From Chloranthus sessilifolius (taxonomy: Eukaryota; Streptophyta; Magnoliopsida; Chloranthales; Chloranthaceae): a stretch of DNA of 64,000 bases. The notes below the pieces were generated by a model, which made no database searches, was not told where the DNA came from, and saw nothing but the letters and a program-made list of their open reading frames with translations. The stretch is taken from NCBI GenBank assembly GCA_021018995.1, contig JAJIZI010000023.1, positions 124,001-188,000 on the forward strand. Direction: 5' to 3'. The position numbers and the translations under genes are program-made. The first letter of the stretch is position 1; every line of letters begins with the position of its first letter. Below, piece by piece: positions 45,143 through 58,139 of the stretch.

Positions 45143-45155
45143 AAGGTGGGGAGGA
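45143..45155 (+). promoter_or_regulatory. Polypurine tract, plus-strand Tekay copy
   Basis: AAGGTGGGGAGGA ends directly at the right LTR. Confidence 0.8.
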
Positions 45156-47773
45156 TGTAATAGCCTGAAAAATCACGCTAAACTATGACCTCGGGATCCG
45201 TGCCCGATCGGTCATAGGTTTGACCAAATGGAAGTCCAACAGTTAGTATGTGGTGTAATGAACGGACGAGATGTAATAAATAGAATGCCTATGTGGTGTG
45301 TGTTGTGAAGGTGTAGTCGCATACACCTACCGCGGTGTATGTGCTCAACACACAAGTGAGAAAGAGGATAAAAGGGTTTAATAGCCCTAAAAGCAAGGGT
45401 TTGATGTTGTTGAAGGAGAGTAAAGAAGAGAGAGAGAGAGAGAAGTAAGAGAGGAGTTATTGCAACTGATTGGAAGGGAGATTCAAGCGATAAAAGCCGG
45501 ATTCAACACGAATTGGATCTGTTAGAGCCAAAGCTGGAACCCTAGCCTTCCAACCATTCGATTAGAAATCAACTTGAGATCTATTTAAGGTAAAAAATTT
45601 TGTAAATAAAATGCATAGATTATAGGGGTTAAGTTGTGGTTGAAAGTGGGCTAAATTATAGGATAATGGGCTAGAAAAATAGAACAAAAAGTGTGGAAAA
45701 AGGATAGGGAAGAACAGCTCGAAAAGGGCTGAATCTGACAATTTCGATTAATCGAAATTGGGTTTCGATTAATCGAAATTGGCCAAGAAGTTGAAAAGTC
45801 AGAAGACCCCAATTTCGATTAATCGAATTTGATTTCGATTAATCGATTTTGGATTTCGATTAATCGATTTGGGGATCGATTAATCGACTGAGAACCTCCA
45901 GTAGACCCCAGGGGTTGGAGGAAATGACTTGAGGAAAAATCGACTAATCGAAATGGGATTTCGATTAATCGATTTTAGTTTTCGATTAATCAATTTGGAA
46001 TCGATTAATCAACTTGTGAAACTTCATTTATTGAGCGAGGTCGACTTTGCGAAAGAAGAATTTCGATTAATCGAAATTGGATTCGATGTCGAATGAAAAC
46101 TTCATATTGCGAGGATCGACTTTGCGAAAAGGAGAATTTCGATTAATCGAAATTGGATTCGATTAATCGAATGAAAGCTCGACTATTCGAACTGAGAATC
46201 GACTTTGCGAAAAGGAGAATTTCGATTAATCGAAATTACTTCGATTAATCGATATTGACCTTCGATTAATCGATTTTGGAATTCGATTAATCGACTGAGA
46301 TAAATTATGTTGACTTTTGGGTTTGACTTTAAGATTCTTGGAGGGTCTTATACCTTCTTTATTGCATCCTTTGTGATGTGTTTCACCTGTTATGTGGTAC
46401 CATAGGTGGTATGTGTGGACTAGTGCACAAGGAGCCACGTGGGACCTTGATGCATTGATCAAATGAAGACTTGAGGTAGGGAACACCTTGAACATGTACC
46501 TTATTTTACAAGAGCATGTATGTAGTGATATAGAATTCAATTCAATTGTTATTCCTTAAGAATTTGTGAAAAGTGTGTGTGTGTGACATTCATAAGAGCA
46601 ATCATAATGAGCCATCCCCAGGGGATGAAGAAGTAAAGAGATAAGAGCATCAGGTGTGATGCAAGTAAATGGATACATCCCAGGGATGTATCCAAGGATT
46701 GAATCATGTTTGATAGGGCCTAACTGATATAAGATAGCACATTTACACGGTGAATAACTATATGTAAGGCACCGATATTTTTGTTATTTGAGGTTTGATA
46801 GGGTACCCCACCGACGTGGCGGGATATCCACGACTAACACGGCAGGATATCCGTGACCGATACGGCGGCAAAACCGTAGGCCAGTGCGGAGGCTTATTCA
46901 TACATAGTAAGCACACCCCAGGGGTGTTGATTGAGACAAGTGAAACCCCGCCACCAATCCCCACGGGAAAGGGGCTTGGGTACTATTTGTATTCCCAGGG
47001 AATACGGTTAAAACTGTCTATATAGATGACGATGATGGGTATCTCATCGGGGCTCGATGCTATATTGCTCGGGGATTACTTAAGTTGAAAGTTTAAGTTT
47101 TGCTTTAGGCCTTTTCAGCATCATTCATGAGTAAATGAAAACATATGTAATCAACAGTAAAACGAAATGCTTTTTAACTGTTTTATCAATAATTGCATAG
47201 ACACATCATGCATGGCATATCATGGAATATATGTGAGTCATAATTTATATGTTCAACTGTGTTTGTTCCCTATTGAGCTAGGATGTAGCTCACCCTATAG
47301 ACTATACGTCGCAGGTCCACTACTAGCAGCTGCCGAGGCTTCAGGAGACGCTGACCCCGGTGAGTCGGACCTTGCGGCCGGCGAAGAGTTGGAGCCACCT
47401 CCTGAGGACTTCTTCTAGAGGCCTCCGTTGTGCCACTTTGAGGGCTTTTTGAGAGAGTTTTGTACAGCTTGGTATGTCAAGCTTTGATTTTGTTTAAACC
47501 ATGTATATAAGGAGTTTGGATTATTCTTTTGGGGCGAACCATCCGTGATGATTGCTACCATCGATGGTTCGGATTGGTTCTCCATTCATGCAGAGGCATG
47601 AGGGTAGAACTGTCTTTTGGGGAGTTGCTTAGTATAGATTTAGATTTCGAAATTTCGTTTATTATTCTATTGCATGCTTGATATACCAGTGTTCCGTGCT
47701 TAGCAAAGGGGCACGGTCAAGATGATCGTGCTGATGGCATGGGTTTCGGGGTGCCGAAATCCGGGCTGTCACA
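45156..47773 (+). repeat. 3' LTR of plus-strand Tekay copy
   Basis: 2618 bases, nearly identical to 37539-40146. Palindrome array at 45743-46296. Confidence 0.9.
45743..46296 (+). repeat. TCGATTAATCGA palindrome array, 3' LTR
   Basis: Counterpart of 38130-38687 with the same order of motifs. Confidence 0.9.
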
Positions 47774-49048
47774 ATATCACTACATACATGCTCTTGTAAA
47801 ATAAGGTACATGTTCAAGGTGTTCCCTACCTCAAGTCTTTGTTTGCTCAACGCATCAAGGTCCCACGTGGCTCCTTGTGCACTAGTCCACACGTACCACC
47901 TATGGTACCACATAACAGGTGAAACACATCATAAAGGATGCAATAAAGAAGGTCCAAGACTCTCCAAGAATCTTAAAGTCAAACCCAAAAGTCAACATAA
48001 TTTATCTCAGTCGATTAATCGAATCTGATTCGATTAATCGATTTCCAAAATCGATTAATCGAAAGTCAATATCGATTAATCGATTCTCAAATCGATTAAT
48101 CGAGATTTTCATTCGATTAATCGAATCCTAATTCGATTAATCGAAATTCTCTGTTTCGCAAAGTCGATTCTCAATTCGAGTAGTCGAGTTCCTAAAATCG
48201 ATTAATCGATCCCAAATCGATTAATCGAAAACTGAAATCGATTAATCGAAATCCCATTTCGATTAGTCGATTTTCCTCAAGCCATTTCCTCCAACCCCTG
48301 GGGTCCACTGGAGGTTCCCAGTCGATTAATCGATACCCAAATCGATTAATCGAAATCCAAAGTCGATTAATCGAACTCCAATTCGATTAATCGAAATCGG
48401 GGTCCTCTGACCTTTCAACTTCCTGGCCAATTTCGATTAATCGAAACCCAATTTCGATTAATCGAAATTGTCAGATTCAGCCCCTTTCGAGCTGTTCTTC
48501 CCAATCTTCTTCCATACTTTTTCCTCTATTTTTCTAAACCATTATCCTATGATTTAACCCACTTTCAACTACAATTTAGACTCTACGATCTATGCATTTT
48601 ATTCACAAAAATTTACCTTGAATCAATCGCAAGTTGATTTCAATCCCGTGGTTGAAAGGCTAGGGTTTCCAGCTTTGGCTCTAACAGATCCAAACCGTGT
48701 TGAATCCGGCTTTTATCGCTTGAATCCCCCCTCCAAATCAGTTGCAATAACTCCTCTTTACTTCCTCTCTCTCTCTCTTCTTTACTTCTCTCTCAACCAC
48801 CAAAAACACACATTTAGGGTTATTAAACCCTTTTATCCCTTTCCTCACGTGTGTGTTGAGCACATACACCGCGATAGGTGTATGCGACTTCACATTTACA
48901 ACACACACCACATAGACATTCAATTTATCACATCTCATCCGTTCATCACACCTCATGCTAACTATTGGACTTCCATTTGGTCAAACCTATGACCGATCGG
49001 GCACGGATCCCGAGGTCATAGTTTAGCGTGATTTTTCGGGCTATTACA
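47774..49048 (-). repeat. Tekay-type LTR (a), right half
   Basis: Continues LTR (a) after the plus-strand insertion, includes a palindrome array (48011-48469), and ends GGGCTATTACA at 49048, directly followed by the reverse complement of a polypurine tract (49049-49061). It is therefore the 3' LTR of a minus-strand element. Confidence 0.85.
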
Positions 49049-50935
49049 TCCTCCCCACCTTGGGAATTTTCGTCCTCGAAAATAACCCAAGGTATGGCTG
49101 TCGGGGTCTCTCTCCCCCCCCCTCACATTTTCAGGTGAGGTGGTCTAATTGATTCAGACGTATTTAGGTATTCACACATACAAGCACGGAAGTAAAATTT
49201 AACAAAATTGAACAATTGACACAAAAAGTTTGATTTGTATTAAAGATTGAAATTTTTTTTTTTACAAGGCCGCTTAAGTTTGGCGTACAAAACAATTTCT
49301 GGTATACAATCATAACTTAAAAATAAATACAAGATTCAAGCAGTGGTGGGTGCTACAGAGGTGTGTCTGGGTGACGGTGGCTGCGAGGTCTTATTTGGCC
49401 GGGTGGTCGGCTGTGGCTGCGGCGTCTCGGTCGGCGGAGCGGAGGTAGATGTGGAAGGAACCGTGTCTGTAGTGGTGGGATGGAAGACGGGTCCTCGGTG
49501 GAAGGCGATGCGTCCAGCGGTCCACTCCTCCTGTGCGAGTGGCGGTAGTCGGTAGGATAGATGTGGCGGAGGGTGTGAAATAGGAGGAAGTCTATCCTCC
49601 GGTTCATCCTTTCGTTGTTGGCCTCCATACGGGCCAACACCTCCTCGATGGTCGGCCCAGATGATGCGGCGCGCCGGTGGTATGATGAGGTGGGTGTCAT
49701 GGTGCGGAGTGGGCAGGTGGCGTCAGTGAGGCTGCAGTGTGGGAGGGAACCCTCTCCACGGATGGCTCAACGGGGATAGGGTGTGCCCCACCCACGGGTG
49801 GGTCCTGCTGAGGTGGTGGGGGTGGTGGCTGTGCTACTGCTGCTGCTGCTGGGGCGGGAGCGGGACCCGGAGCTGGTAGGGTCCGCTTTAGAAGGTTGTA
49901 GCTACGGGTCCATGAAGACTTCGTAAACGTCTTCACGCGATCCGAAGCCCCCACCTCGTGGCGGCGAGATCTTTGTGGGAGGGCTCGTCGGAGTAGCACT
50001 CCAACATGCTCGAGATGAGCCGAGCATATGGCATCTTCTCCTTGGGCCGCATGTTGCCCTTCATCAGTTTTCCCTTGATGTACTTCATCCCTTCTAGGAT
50101 GACCATAGTAGCATCAAACCATCGGCCACAGAAGGCCGCATAAAGTGCATGTTGCACTTTGTCTACGCGCTCGGTGTCGTGGCGCATTGGGTAAAGGTTG
50201 CACTTTATCACCGAGTCGAGCATCCACATATAGTGTGGAAGGTCAACCCTCTTGATGGAGGAGCCCGACCCCTTCTTGCCATTTGTCATGCGGGTCATGA
50301 CCTCCTCAAATCGAGGGTCCTCCTCGAAGGGTGGGAATAGGGTGGTCTCTGGGGTGAAATCGAGGTAACACTCGAGTACCTCGTGTATGTGACGACGAGT
50401 GATCGTGTACAGACGACCCTCGATCTTGGTCAAAATGCAATCATCGGTAGGGCCATCCGTTAGCCCTTGGTAAAACAGTCTAACCAATCTAGGGTAGTAA
50501 GAACCCCGGATTGGTTTGAGAAGGTTGCCGAGACCGGCGTTGGTGAGGTAATTTCGAGCCCATTGGGTCTCGCTCGGCAAATCGGGATTTGTGAATAGGG
50601 TAGGGTCGATAATATATTCGACCTCAAAGGTCTTTGCCGCCCACCATTCATTTGGTTGTTCGACATTGGTGGGTGGTGGTGGCATGGGGGTGGACTCGCG
50701 GGAAGACTCGCGCGTAGACGCGCTCGTCGAACCGGAGGTGGTCTCCGATGCCGACGGTGATGGAGTCCTCACCGGCGATGGGGTAGTTGGTGGTGGCGCG
50801 GCGTTCTTACGCCTAACCGGGAGTTTAGAAGTCGCCTTCTTTGAAGATAAACGGGTTTTAGGCGGCATTTTCACGAATTTTCCGGTAAAAAACTAGGGTT
50901 TTCGACTTGAAATTGAAGAATATACTCGAGCCTAG
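49049..50935 (-). mobile_element. Minus-strand Tekay element I, 3' part with third ORF
   Basis: Polypurine tract at 49049-49061, then the third ORF on the minus strand (start near 50874, end near 49353), with the long open stretch 49933-50874. Visible blocks: basic N-terminus, Pro-rich linker, EWWAAKTFEVEYIIDPTLF, LPHYMWMLDSVIKCNLYPM, HALYAAFCGRWFDATMVILE, MPYARLISSMLECYS, then a Pro/Ala-rich part and a short coiled coil EEVLARMEANNERMNRRIDF. This is the best preserved third ORF in the window. The element's array, pol, gag and own 5' part are not found; LTR (b) follows. Broken. Confidence 0.75.
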
Positions 50936-53568
50936 GTGATGCGGATTTCGATTTGGCACTAAACCCGTGCCATCACGATCATCTTGGCCTTTGCTAAGCA
51001 TCAAAAGTATAATAAACGAGTTTGCAGAATTTAAATCCATAATAATTAACTTCCCAAAAGACAGTTCTACCCTCATGCCTCTGCATGAATGGAGAACCGA
51101 TCCGAACCATCGATGATAGCAATCATCACGGATGGTTCGTCCCAAAAGAGAAATCCCAACTCCTTATATACATGATTTTAAACGGAATCAAGGCTTGACA
51201 TACCAAGCCGTACAAAACCTCTCCAAAAATCCCTCAAAGTGGCACAACGGAGTCCTCTAGAAGAAGTCCTCTGGAGGTGGCTCCAACTCGTCACCGGCCG
51301 CAAGGTCCGACTCGCCGGGATCAGCGTCTCCTGAAGCCTCGGCAGCTGCTAATAGTGGACCTGCGACGTATAGTCTATAGGATGAGCTACATCCTAGCTC
51401 AATAGGGAACAAACACGATTGAACATATAAATTATAACTCACATATATTCCATGATATGCATGCATGATGTGTCTATGCAATTATTGATAAAACAGTTAA
51501 AAAGCATTTCGTTTTACTGTTGATTACTTATATTTTCATTTACTCATGAATGATGCTGAGAAGGCCTAAAGCAAAACTTAAACTTTCAACTTAAGTAATC
51601 CCCGAGCAATATAGCATCGAGCCTCGATGAGATACCCATCATCGTCATCTATATAGACAGTTTAACCGTATTCCCGAATACAAATAGTACCCAAGCCCCT
51701 TTCCCCTGGGGATTGGTGGCGGGGTTTCACTTGTCTCAATCAACACCCCTGGGGTGTGCTTACTATGTACGGATAAGCCTCCGCACTGGCCTACGGTTTC
51801 GCCGCCATATCGGTCACGGATATCCTGCCGTGTCAGTCGTGGATATCCCGCCACGTCGGTGGGGTACCCTATCAAACCTCAAATAACAAAAATATCGGTG
51901 CCTTACATATAGTTATTCACCGTGTAAATGTGCTATCTTATATCAGTTAGGCCCTATCAAACATGATTCAATCCTTGGATACATCCCTGGGATGTATCCA
52001 TTTACTTGCATCACACCTGATGCTCTTATCTCTTTACTTCTTCATCCCCTGGGGATGGGTCATTATGATTACTCTTATGAATGTCACACACACACACTTT
52101 CCACAAATTCTTAAGAAATAACAATTGAATTGAATTCTATATCACTACATACATGCTCTTGTAAAATAAGGTACATGTTCAAGGTGTTCCCTACCTCAAG
52201 TCTTCATTCGATCATTGCATCAAGGTCCCACGTGGTTCCTTGTGCACTAGCTCACACGTACCACCTATGGTACCACATAACAGGTGAAACACATCACAAA
52301 GGATGCAATCAAGAAGGTATAAGATCCCCCAAGAATCTTAAAGTCAAACCCAAAAGTCAACATAATTTATGTCAGTCGATTAATCGAACTCCAAAATCGA
52401 TTAATCGAATCTGATTCGATTAATCGATTTCCAAAATCGATTAATCGAAGGTCAATATCGATTAATCGAAGCAATTTCGATTAATCGAAATTCTCCTTTT
52501 CGCAAAGTCCATTCTCAGTTCGAACAGTCGAGTTTTCATTCGATTAATCGAATTCAATTTTGATTAATCGAAATTCTTCTTTTCGCAAAGTAATTTCACT
52601 GTTCGAACAGTCGAGTTTTCATTCGATTAATCGAATCCAATTTCGATTAATCGAAATTCTTCTTTTCGCAAAGTAGACTCCCAGTTCGAACAGTCGAGTT
52701 TCACAAGTTGATTAATCGATCCCAAATCGATTAATCGAAAACTAAAATCGATTAATCGAAATCCCATTTCGATTAGTCGATTTTTCCTCAAGTCATTTCC
52801 TCCAACCCCTGGGGTCCACTGGAGGTTCTCAGTCGATTAATCGATCCCTAAATCGATCAATCGAAATCCAAAGTCGATTAATCGAAATCAAATTCGATTA
52901 ATCGAAATCGGGGTCCTCTGACCTTTCAACTTCCTGGCCAATTTCGATTAATCGAAACCCAATTTCGATTAATCGAAATTGTCAGATTCAGCCCCTTTCG
53001 AGCTGTTCTTCCCAATCTTTTTCCATACTTTTTCCTCTATTTTTCTAAGCCATTATCCTATGATTTTGACCCACATTCAACTACAACTTAACCCCTATAA
53101 TCTATGCATTTTATTTACAAAAATCTTACCTTGAATAGATCTCAAGTTGATTTCAATTCTAGGGTTGGAAGGCTAGGGTTCCAGCTTTAGCTTTTCAGCG
53201 GATCCCTTGCGTTGAATCGGCCTCTTTAATACTTGAATCCTTCCTTCCTCAACTAGCCTTTACTCCTTGCATTAATCACTCTTTTTACTCTCTCTCTCTT
53301 CTTTACTCTCCTTCAACAACCCAAAATACCTATCTAGGGTTATTAAACCCTTTTATCCTATTCTTCACTTGTGTGTTGAGCACATACACCGCGGTAGGTG
53401 TATGCGACTTCCTATTTACAACATACACCACGCAGTCACTCAAGCTATCACATCTCGTCCGTTCATCATATCCTATGCTAACTCTTGATCTCCTGATTGG
53501 TCAAACTTGTGACCAATCGGGCACGGATCCCGAGGTCATAGTTTTGCGTGATTTTTCGGGCTATTACA
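50936..53568 (-). repeat. Tekay-type LTR (b), minus strand
   Basis: About 2.63 kb. The end at 53568 (GGCTATTACA) is followed by a polypurine tract complement (53569-53581); the start near 50936 is decayed. It shows the uninterrupted form of the target site of the plus-strand element (TCTATATCACTACATAC at about 52136-52152). It serves as 3' LTR of element II and abuts element I. Confidence 0.8.
52376..52980 (-). repeat. Palindrome array in LTR (b)
   Basis: About 20 copies of TCGATTAATCGA-type sites with the same spacing, with TTCGCAAAGT and TTCGAACAGTCGAG words between. Confidence 0.9.
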
Positions 53569-53839
53569 TCCTCCCCACCTTGGGAATTTTCGTCCTCGAA
53601 AATAGGCCAAGGTTCGTTGGTATGGTTCTCTCTCTCTCTCTCTCCACACACAGGTGAGGATGTCCAATAGATGCAGACGTATTTTGGCAGTTACACATAC
53701 AAAAATGGAGATAATTTAAACAAAAGTAATGATTGAGACAGAATTTGATTTATATAAAAAGTTAAATTTTACAAGGCCACAACAGAGGTGGCGTACAAAA
53801 ACTCTACATATATACAATGAGAACTCAAAATACACAACA

Positions 53840-55324
53840 GAGTCAGGGAATCCCCTCGTCAGGCTGGTCGGGTACTGGAGTAAGCTGCTCCATCTGAGAT
53901 GGCGGTGCGACAGTGGTTGGCCGGATGTGGAAGGAGCCGCGTCTGTGGTGGGATGGAAGACGGGTCCTCGATGGAAAGCAGTGCGTCCAGCCGTCCACTC
54001 CTCCTCCTGGGCGAGGTAGCGGCGATAGTCGGTCGGGTAGATGTGGCGGAGGGTGTGGAACATCAAAAAGTCCATCCGTCGGTTCATCCGGTCGTTGTTG
54101 GCTTCCATGCGAGCCAACACGTCCTCGATGGTAGGACCGGATGGGGCGGCGCGCCGGCGGTAGGATGAGGTGGGTGTCGTGGTGCGAGTGTGCGGTGGTG
54201 TCGGTGGGAGGGAACCCTCTCCACGGATGGCTCTGCTGCGGCAGGGTGTGCCCCACCCACGGGTGGGTCATGCTGAGGTGGTGGGGGTGGTGGCGGTGCT
54301 ACTGCTGCGGCTGCTGCTGCTGGGGCGGGAGCGGGACCCGGAGCCGGTAGGGTCCGCTTTAGGAGGTTGTAGCTACGGGTCCATGAAGACTTTGTAAACG
54401 TCTTCACGCGATCCGTAGCCCTCACCTCGTGAGGCGAGATGGTGTAGGATGGCTCGTTGGAGTAGCACTCCAACATGCTCGATATGAGACGAGCATAGGG
54501 CATCTTTTCTTTGGGCCTCATGTTGCCCTTCATCAACTTCCCCTTGATGTATTTCATCCCCTCTAGGATGACCATCGTGGCGTCGAACCACCGGCCACAG
54601 AAGGCCGCGTAAAGTGCATGTTGCACTTTGTCCACGCGCTCGGTGTCGTGGCGCATCGGGTAGAGGTTGCACTTGATTATGGAATCAAGCATCCACATGT
54701 AAGGTGGAAGGTCAACCCTCTTAACGGAGGAGCCCGACCCCTTTTTCCCGTTGGTCATACGGGTCATGACTTCCTCAAAGCGGGGTTCCTCCTCGAAGGG
54801 TGGGAATAGGGTGGTCTCTGGGGTGAAATCGAGGTAACACTCGATTACCTCGTGAATGTGGCGACGAGTGATCGTATAGAGACGACCCTCAATCTTGGTT
54901 GATAATCTGATGCCATTGGTTAGCCCCTGGTAGAATAATGTGACCAATCTAGGGTAGTAGGAACCCCGGATTAATTTGAGAAGATTGACCCGGCATTAGT
55001 TATGTAGTTTTGAGCCCATTGGGTCTCGCCCGGCACATCGGGATCGGTGAAAAGGGTAGGGTCGATGGTATATTCGACCTCGAAGGTCTTTGCCGCCCAC
55101 CATTCGTTTGGTTGCTCGACATTGGTGGGTGGTGGTGGCATGGGGGTGGATTCGCGGGAAGACTCGCGCATGGATGCGCTCGTCGAACCGGAGGTGGTCT
55201 CCGATTCCGACGGTGAAGGAGTCCTCACCGGCGATGGGGTAGGTGGTGGTGGTGCGGCGTTCTTACGCCTAACCGGTAGTTTGGAAGTAGCCTTCTTTGA
55301 AGACAAACGGGTTTTAGGCGGCAT
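53840..55324 (-). mobile_element. Third ORF of Tekay element II
   Basis: Start codon at 55324 (MPPKTRLSSKKATSKLPVRR). The same blocks as in the other copies follow: Pro/Ser-rich linker, EWWAAKTFEVEYTIDPTLF, LPPYMWMLDSIIKCNLYPM, ALYAAFCGRWFDATMVILEG, MPYARLISSMLECYS, a Pro/Ala run, a coiled-coil-like MLARMEANNDRMNRRMDF and TLRHIYPTDYRRYLAQEEEW. Conservation between copies is higher in the folded part than in the linkers, which suggests past selection on the protein. Broken. Confidence 0.7.
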
Positions 55325-55530
55325 TTTGAGAAAATCTAGGGTTTTTCTAACTCAAATTGGAGAAAAATGAAATTCTAGGGTTTACCTTAGGTTTCGGAGA
55401 TGAGTGCGGATGAGAATCGACTGAGAATGCAAACCCTAGAGCAATCGGTTGGTTGGAGAAGAAGGAGAAGATGAAACGCCCAAAGATTCCTAGGTGAAAT
55501 GATTTCGAATGGGGAATGAAATCCCCAAAT

Positions 55531-55542
55531 TTATTTATATAG
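55531..55542 (-). promoter_or_regulatory. TATA box of the third ORF, element II
   Basis: On the minus strand CTATATAAATAA, nine bases from the palindrome array and about 205 bases before the ATG at 55324, as in the plus-strand copy. Confidence 0.6.
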
Positions 55543-55550
55543 GCCCCGGC

Positions 55551-56152
55551 TCGATTAATCGAAATCCAGAATCGATTAATCGAGATTCAAAACTAGGTTA
55601 AGCCGCGTAAAATCGATTAATCGATTTCCAAAATCGATTAATCGAAAGTCAAATTCGATTAATCGAAATCATTTCGATTAATCGAAATCGTATCTAATTA
55701 AAATTTTAAATTTTTAAGCTCACTGGCGCGAGCCAGTCGATTAATCGAAATCCATTTCGATTAATCGAAATTCCAAAATCGATTAATCAAATTTAATTTC
55801 GATTAATCGAAATCGTGCTGCAACTTCTAATTTTCCAGAATTTCTTAAATCAATTAATAGAAATCCACTTCGATTAATGGAAATCGTCCATTTGATTTCA
55901 ATTTCTCGTAAGTCCTTTTTGTAAATCGATTAATCGAAATATAATTCGATTAATCGAAAGTTCAAAATCGATTAGTCGATTCCAAATCGATTAATCGAGA
56001 TTCCAGTTCGATTAATCGAAATTGGTCTTCTATGTATATTCTAACTCTCTTTTAAATTTCCAGTCACTGGCACATGCCAGTCGACTAATCGAACAAAATC
56101 GATTAATCGAAATTCCAAATCGATTAATCGATTTGAAATTCGATTAATCGGT
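55551..56152 (-). repeat. Palindrome array upstream of the third ORF, element II
   Basis: Counterpart of 42582-43220, about 20 sites of TCGATTAATCGA or close variants. Confidence 0.9.
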
Positions 56153-56293
56153 TTTGCCCAATTTCTACAGAATTTCAATCTCTTTCTTTCTTTTACTATT
56201 TTTGACAATTTATGACAGGTTGGATCAAAATTTCCGTTGAATTACAAGCATAGTGGAGATTTCACAAACATGTTTGTGGTTTACATTGAATTC

Positions 56294-58075
56294 TCACGTC
56301 GTTGGAAACAAGGCTGGATATTGTTCTTTCACATCGGCCTCTCGTTCCCAAGTAGCCTCTTCTTTTGGATGATTGTTCCACCGAACAAGCACTAAGGGAA
56401 TCACTTTATTGCGCAGTACTTGTTCTTTTCGATCCAAGATCTCCACTGGTTCCTCTATCATGCTCATGTCCTCACACATCTCTATAGGTTGCTTTCCTAA
56501 CACATGAGACGGATCATTCACGTACTTCCTGAGCATCGATATGTGGAAAACATTATGTACTCGATCAAATAGCGGTGGTAAACCAATGCGATATGCAACT
56601 TCACCTACTCGTCCCAAAATTTCGAACAGTCCAACATAACGTGGACTTAACTTCCCTCTCTTGCCAAATCTCATTACACCTTTCATAGGTGACACCTTTA
56701 CAAACACGTGCTCGCCCACTTTGTAGTCAACACTAGTCCGCTTCATATCGGCGTAACTTTTCTGTCTACTCTGTGCTGTCTTCAACCTTTCTCTAATTAT
56801 TCGAACGACGGTAGCATTATCTTCAAGTAGTTTCGGTCCTAAGACAAATTTCTCACCTGTTTCCTCCCAATTGAGAGGTGACTTGCATCGTCGTCCATAC
56901 AGAGCTTCATACGGTGCCATGCCAATGCTCGTTTGAAAACTGTTATTATATGCGAACTCGAGCATCGGGAGATACTCATCCCAGTATCCTTGCATATCGA
57001 GCATGCAAGCCCTGAGCATGTCTTCTATTACTTGGTTCACTCGCTCGGTCTGCCCATCAGTTTGAGGATGGAAAGCTGAACTAAAGTCTAGTCGAGTTCC
57101 CATTCCTTCTTGAAATTTCTTCCAAAACTTGGACGTGTATAGTGGATCACGATCTGAAATTATGCTGCTTGGAATACCATGTAATCTTACAATCTCCTTC
57201 ATGTATAAGTCTGCCAGTCTTCCTGCCGTATACGTAGTATTGTACGGTAAAAAGTGCGCTGATTTGGTCAATCGGTCTACGACGACCCAAATGGCATTGT
57301 GTCTCTTGGCAGTACGGGGTAATCCAACAATGAAGTCCATTGAGATCGATTCCCACTTCCATTCTGGTATTGGTAAAGGTTGCAATAGTCCAGCAGGATG
57401 TCTATGATCAACCTTCACCTGCTGACAAGTCAAACACCGTGACACGTACTCGGCCACGTCTTGCTTCAGTCCTCTCCACCAGTAGTTCTTTTTCAAATCT
57501 TGGTACATTTTGGTGCTACCAGGGTGGATAACATAATTTGACTTATGGGCCTCATCAAGAATCGTTCGTCTTAGATCGGCGTTGTCCGGAATGCATAGAC
57601 GGTCCTTAAACAATAAAGAACCATCTTCTTTTAATGAGAAGTCCGACCTAATGCCTTCACTCACGTCTTGATGAATCTTTGTTAATGTCGGATCTTTCAT
57701 CTGTAGATCGTGGATATGCTCAAATATCACTGGCTTTACTGATATGTTAGCCAAAAAGGATCCAGTGTCCTTTGACTCAATGTTCGCATCATAGATTGCC
57801 AGGTCTTCCAATAATTTCCATCGGTGCATACTCAAAATCAAAGAAGCTAACTGAGCTGAACCTTTTCGACTCAATGCATCGGCCACTACATTCGCCTTGC
57901 CAGGATGGTATTGTATGGAGCAATCGTAATCCTTAAGGAATTCCATCCACCTACGCTGTCTCATGTTGAGTTCTTTCTGTGTAAACAGATATCGGAGGCT
58001 CTTATGATCGGTGAAAATTTCAAAAGTCTCACCATACAAGTAATGTCTCCAAATCTTCAGCGCAAAAATGATCAC
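56294..58075 (-). mobile_element. RNase H, integrase and chromodomain of Tekay element II
   Basis: 593 codons open. From the start: end of RNase H ([37 protein letters not shown]), integrase zinc region ([28 protein letters not shown]), catalytic core ([48 protein letters not shown]), GPF/Y-type module (here [15 protein letters not shown]) and the chromodomain-like end ([14 protein letters not shown]). The best preserved integrase in the window and the strongest evidence for the Tekay assignment. Confidence 0.9.
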
Positions 58076-58139
58076 TTTGCCTCAAGTCATGAGTCGGGTA
58101 ATTTTCTCGTGTTCTTTCAACTGTCTTGATCCGTAGCTA

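Larger units (their letters stand above)
37539..47773 (+). mobile_element. Young Tekay-type chromovirus copy (plus strand)
   Basis: Bounded by two 2.6-kb LTRs (37539-40146; 45156-47773), both starting TGTAATAGCC and ending GGCTGTCACA, with target duplication ATATC on each side (the uninterrupted site is in LTR b at about 52140). Inside: initiator-Met primer site, gag, the end of integrase with chromodomain, a palindrome array, a TATA box, a third ORF and a polypurine tract. Protease, RT and RNase H are not represented, so it is non-autonomous; a few other breaks are present. The first 460 bases of the LTRs differ by about 3 substitutions, suggesting insertion well within the last million years at usual plant rates (rough). 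Confidence 0.9.

Noticed and set aside
48618-48992. 124-codon plus-strand frame in LTR (a)
   Set aside because: Antisense to the LTR; the matching parts of other LTR copies are not open.
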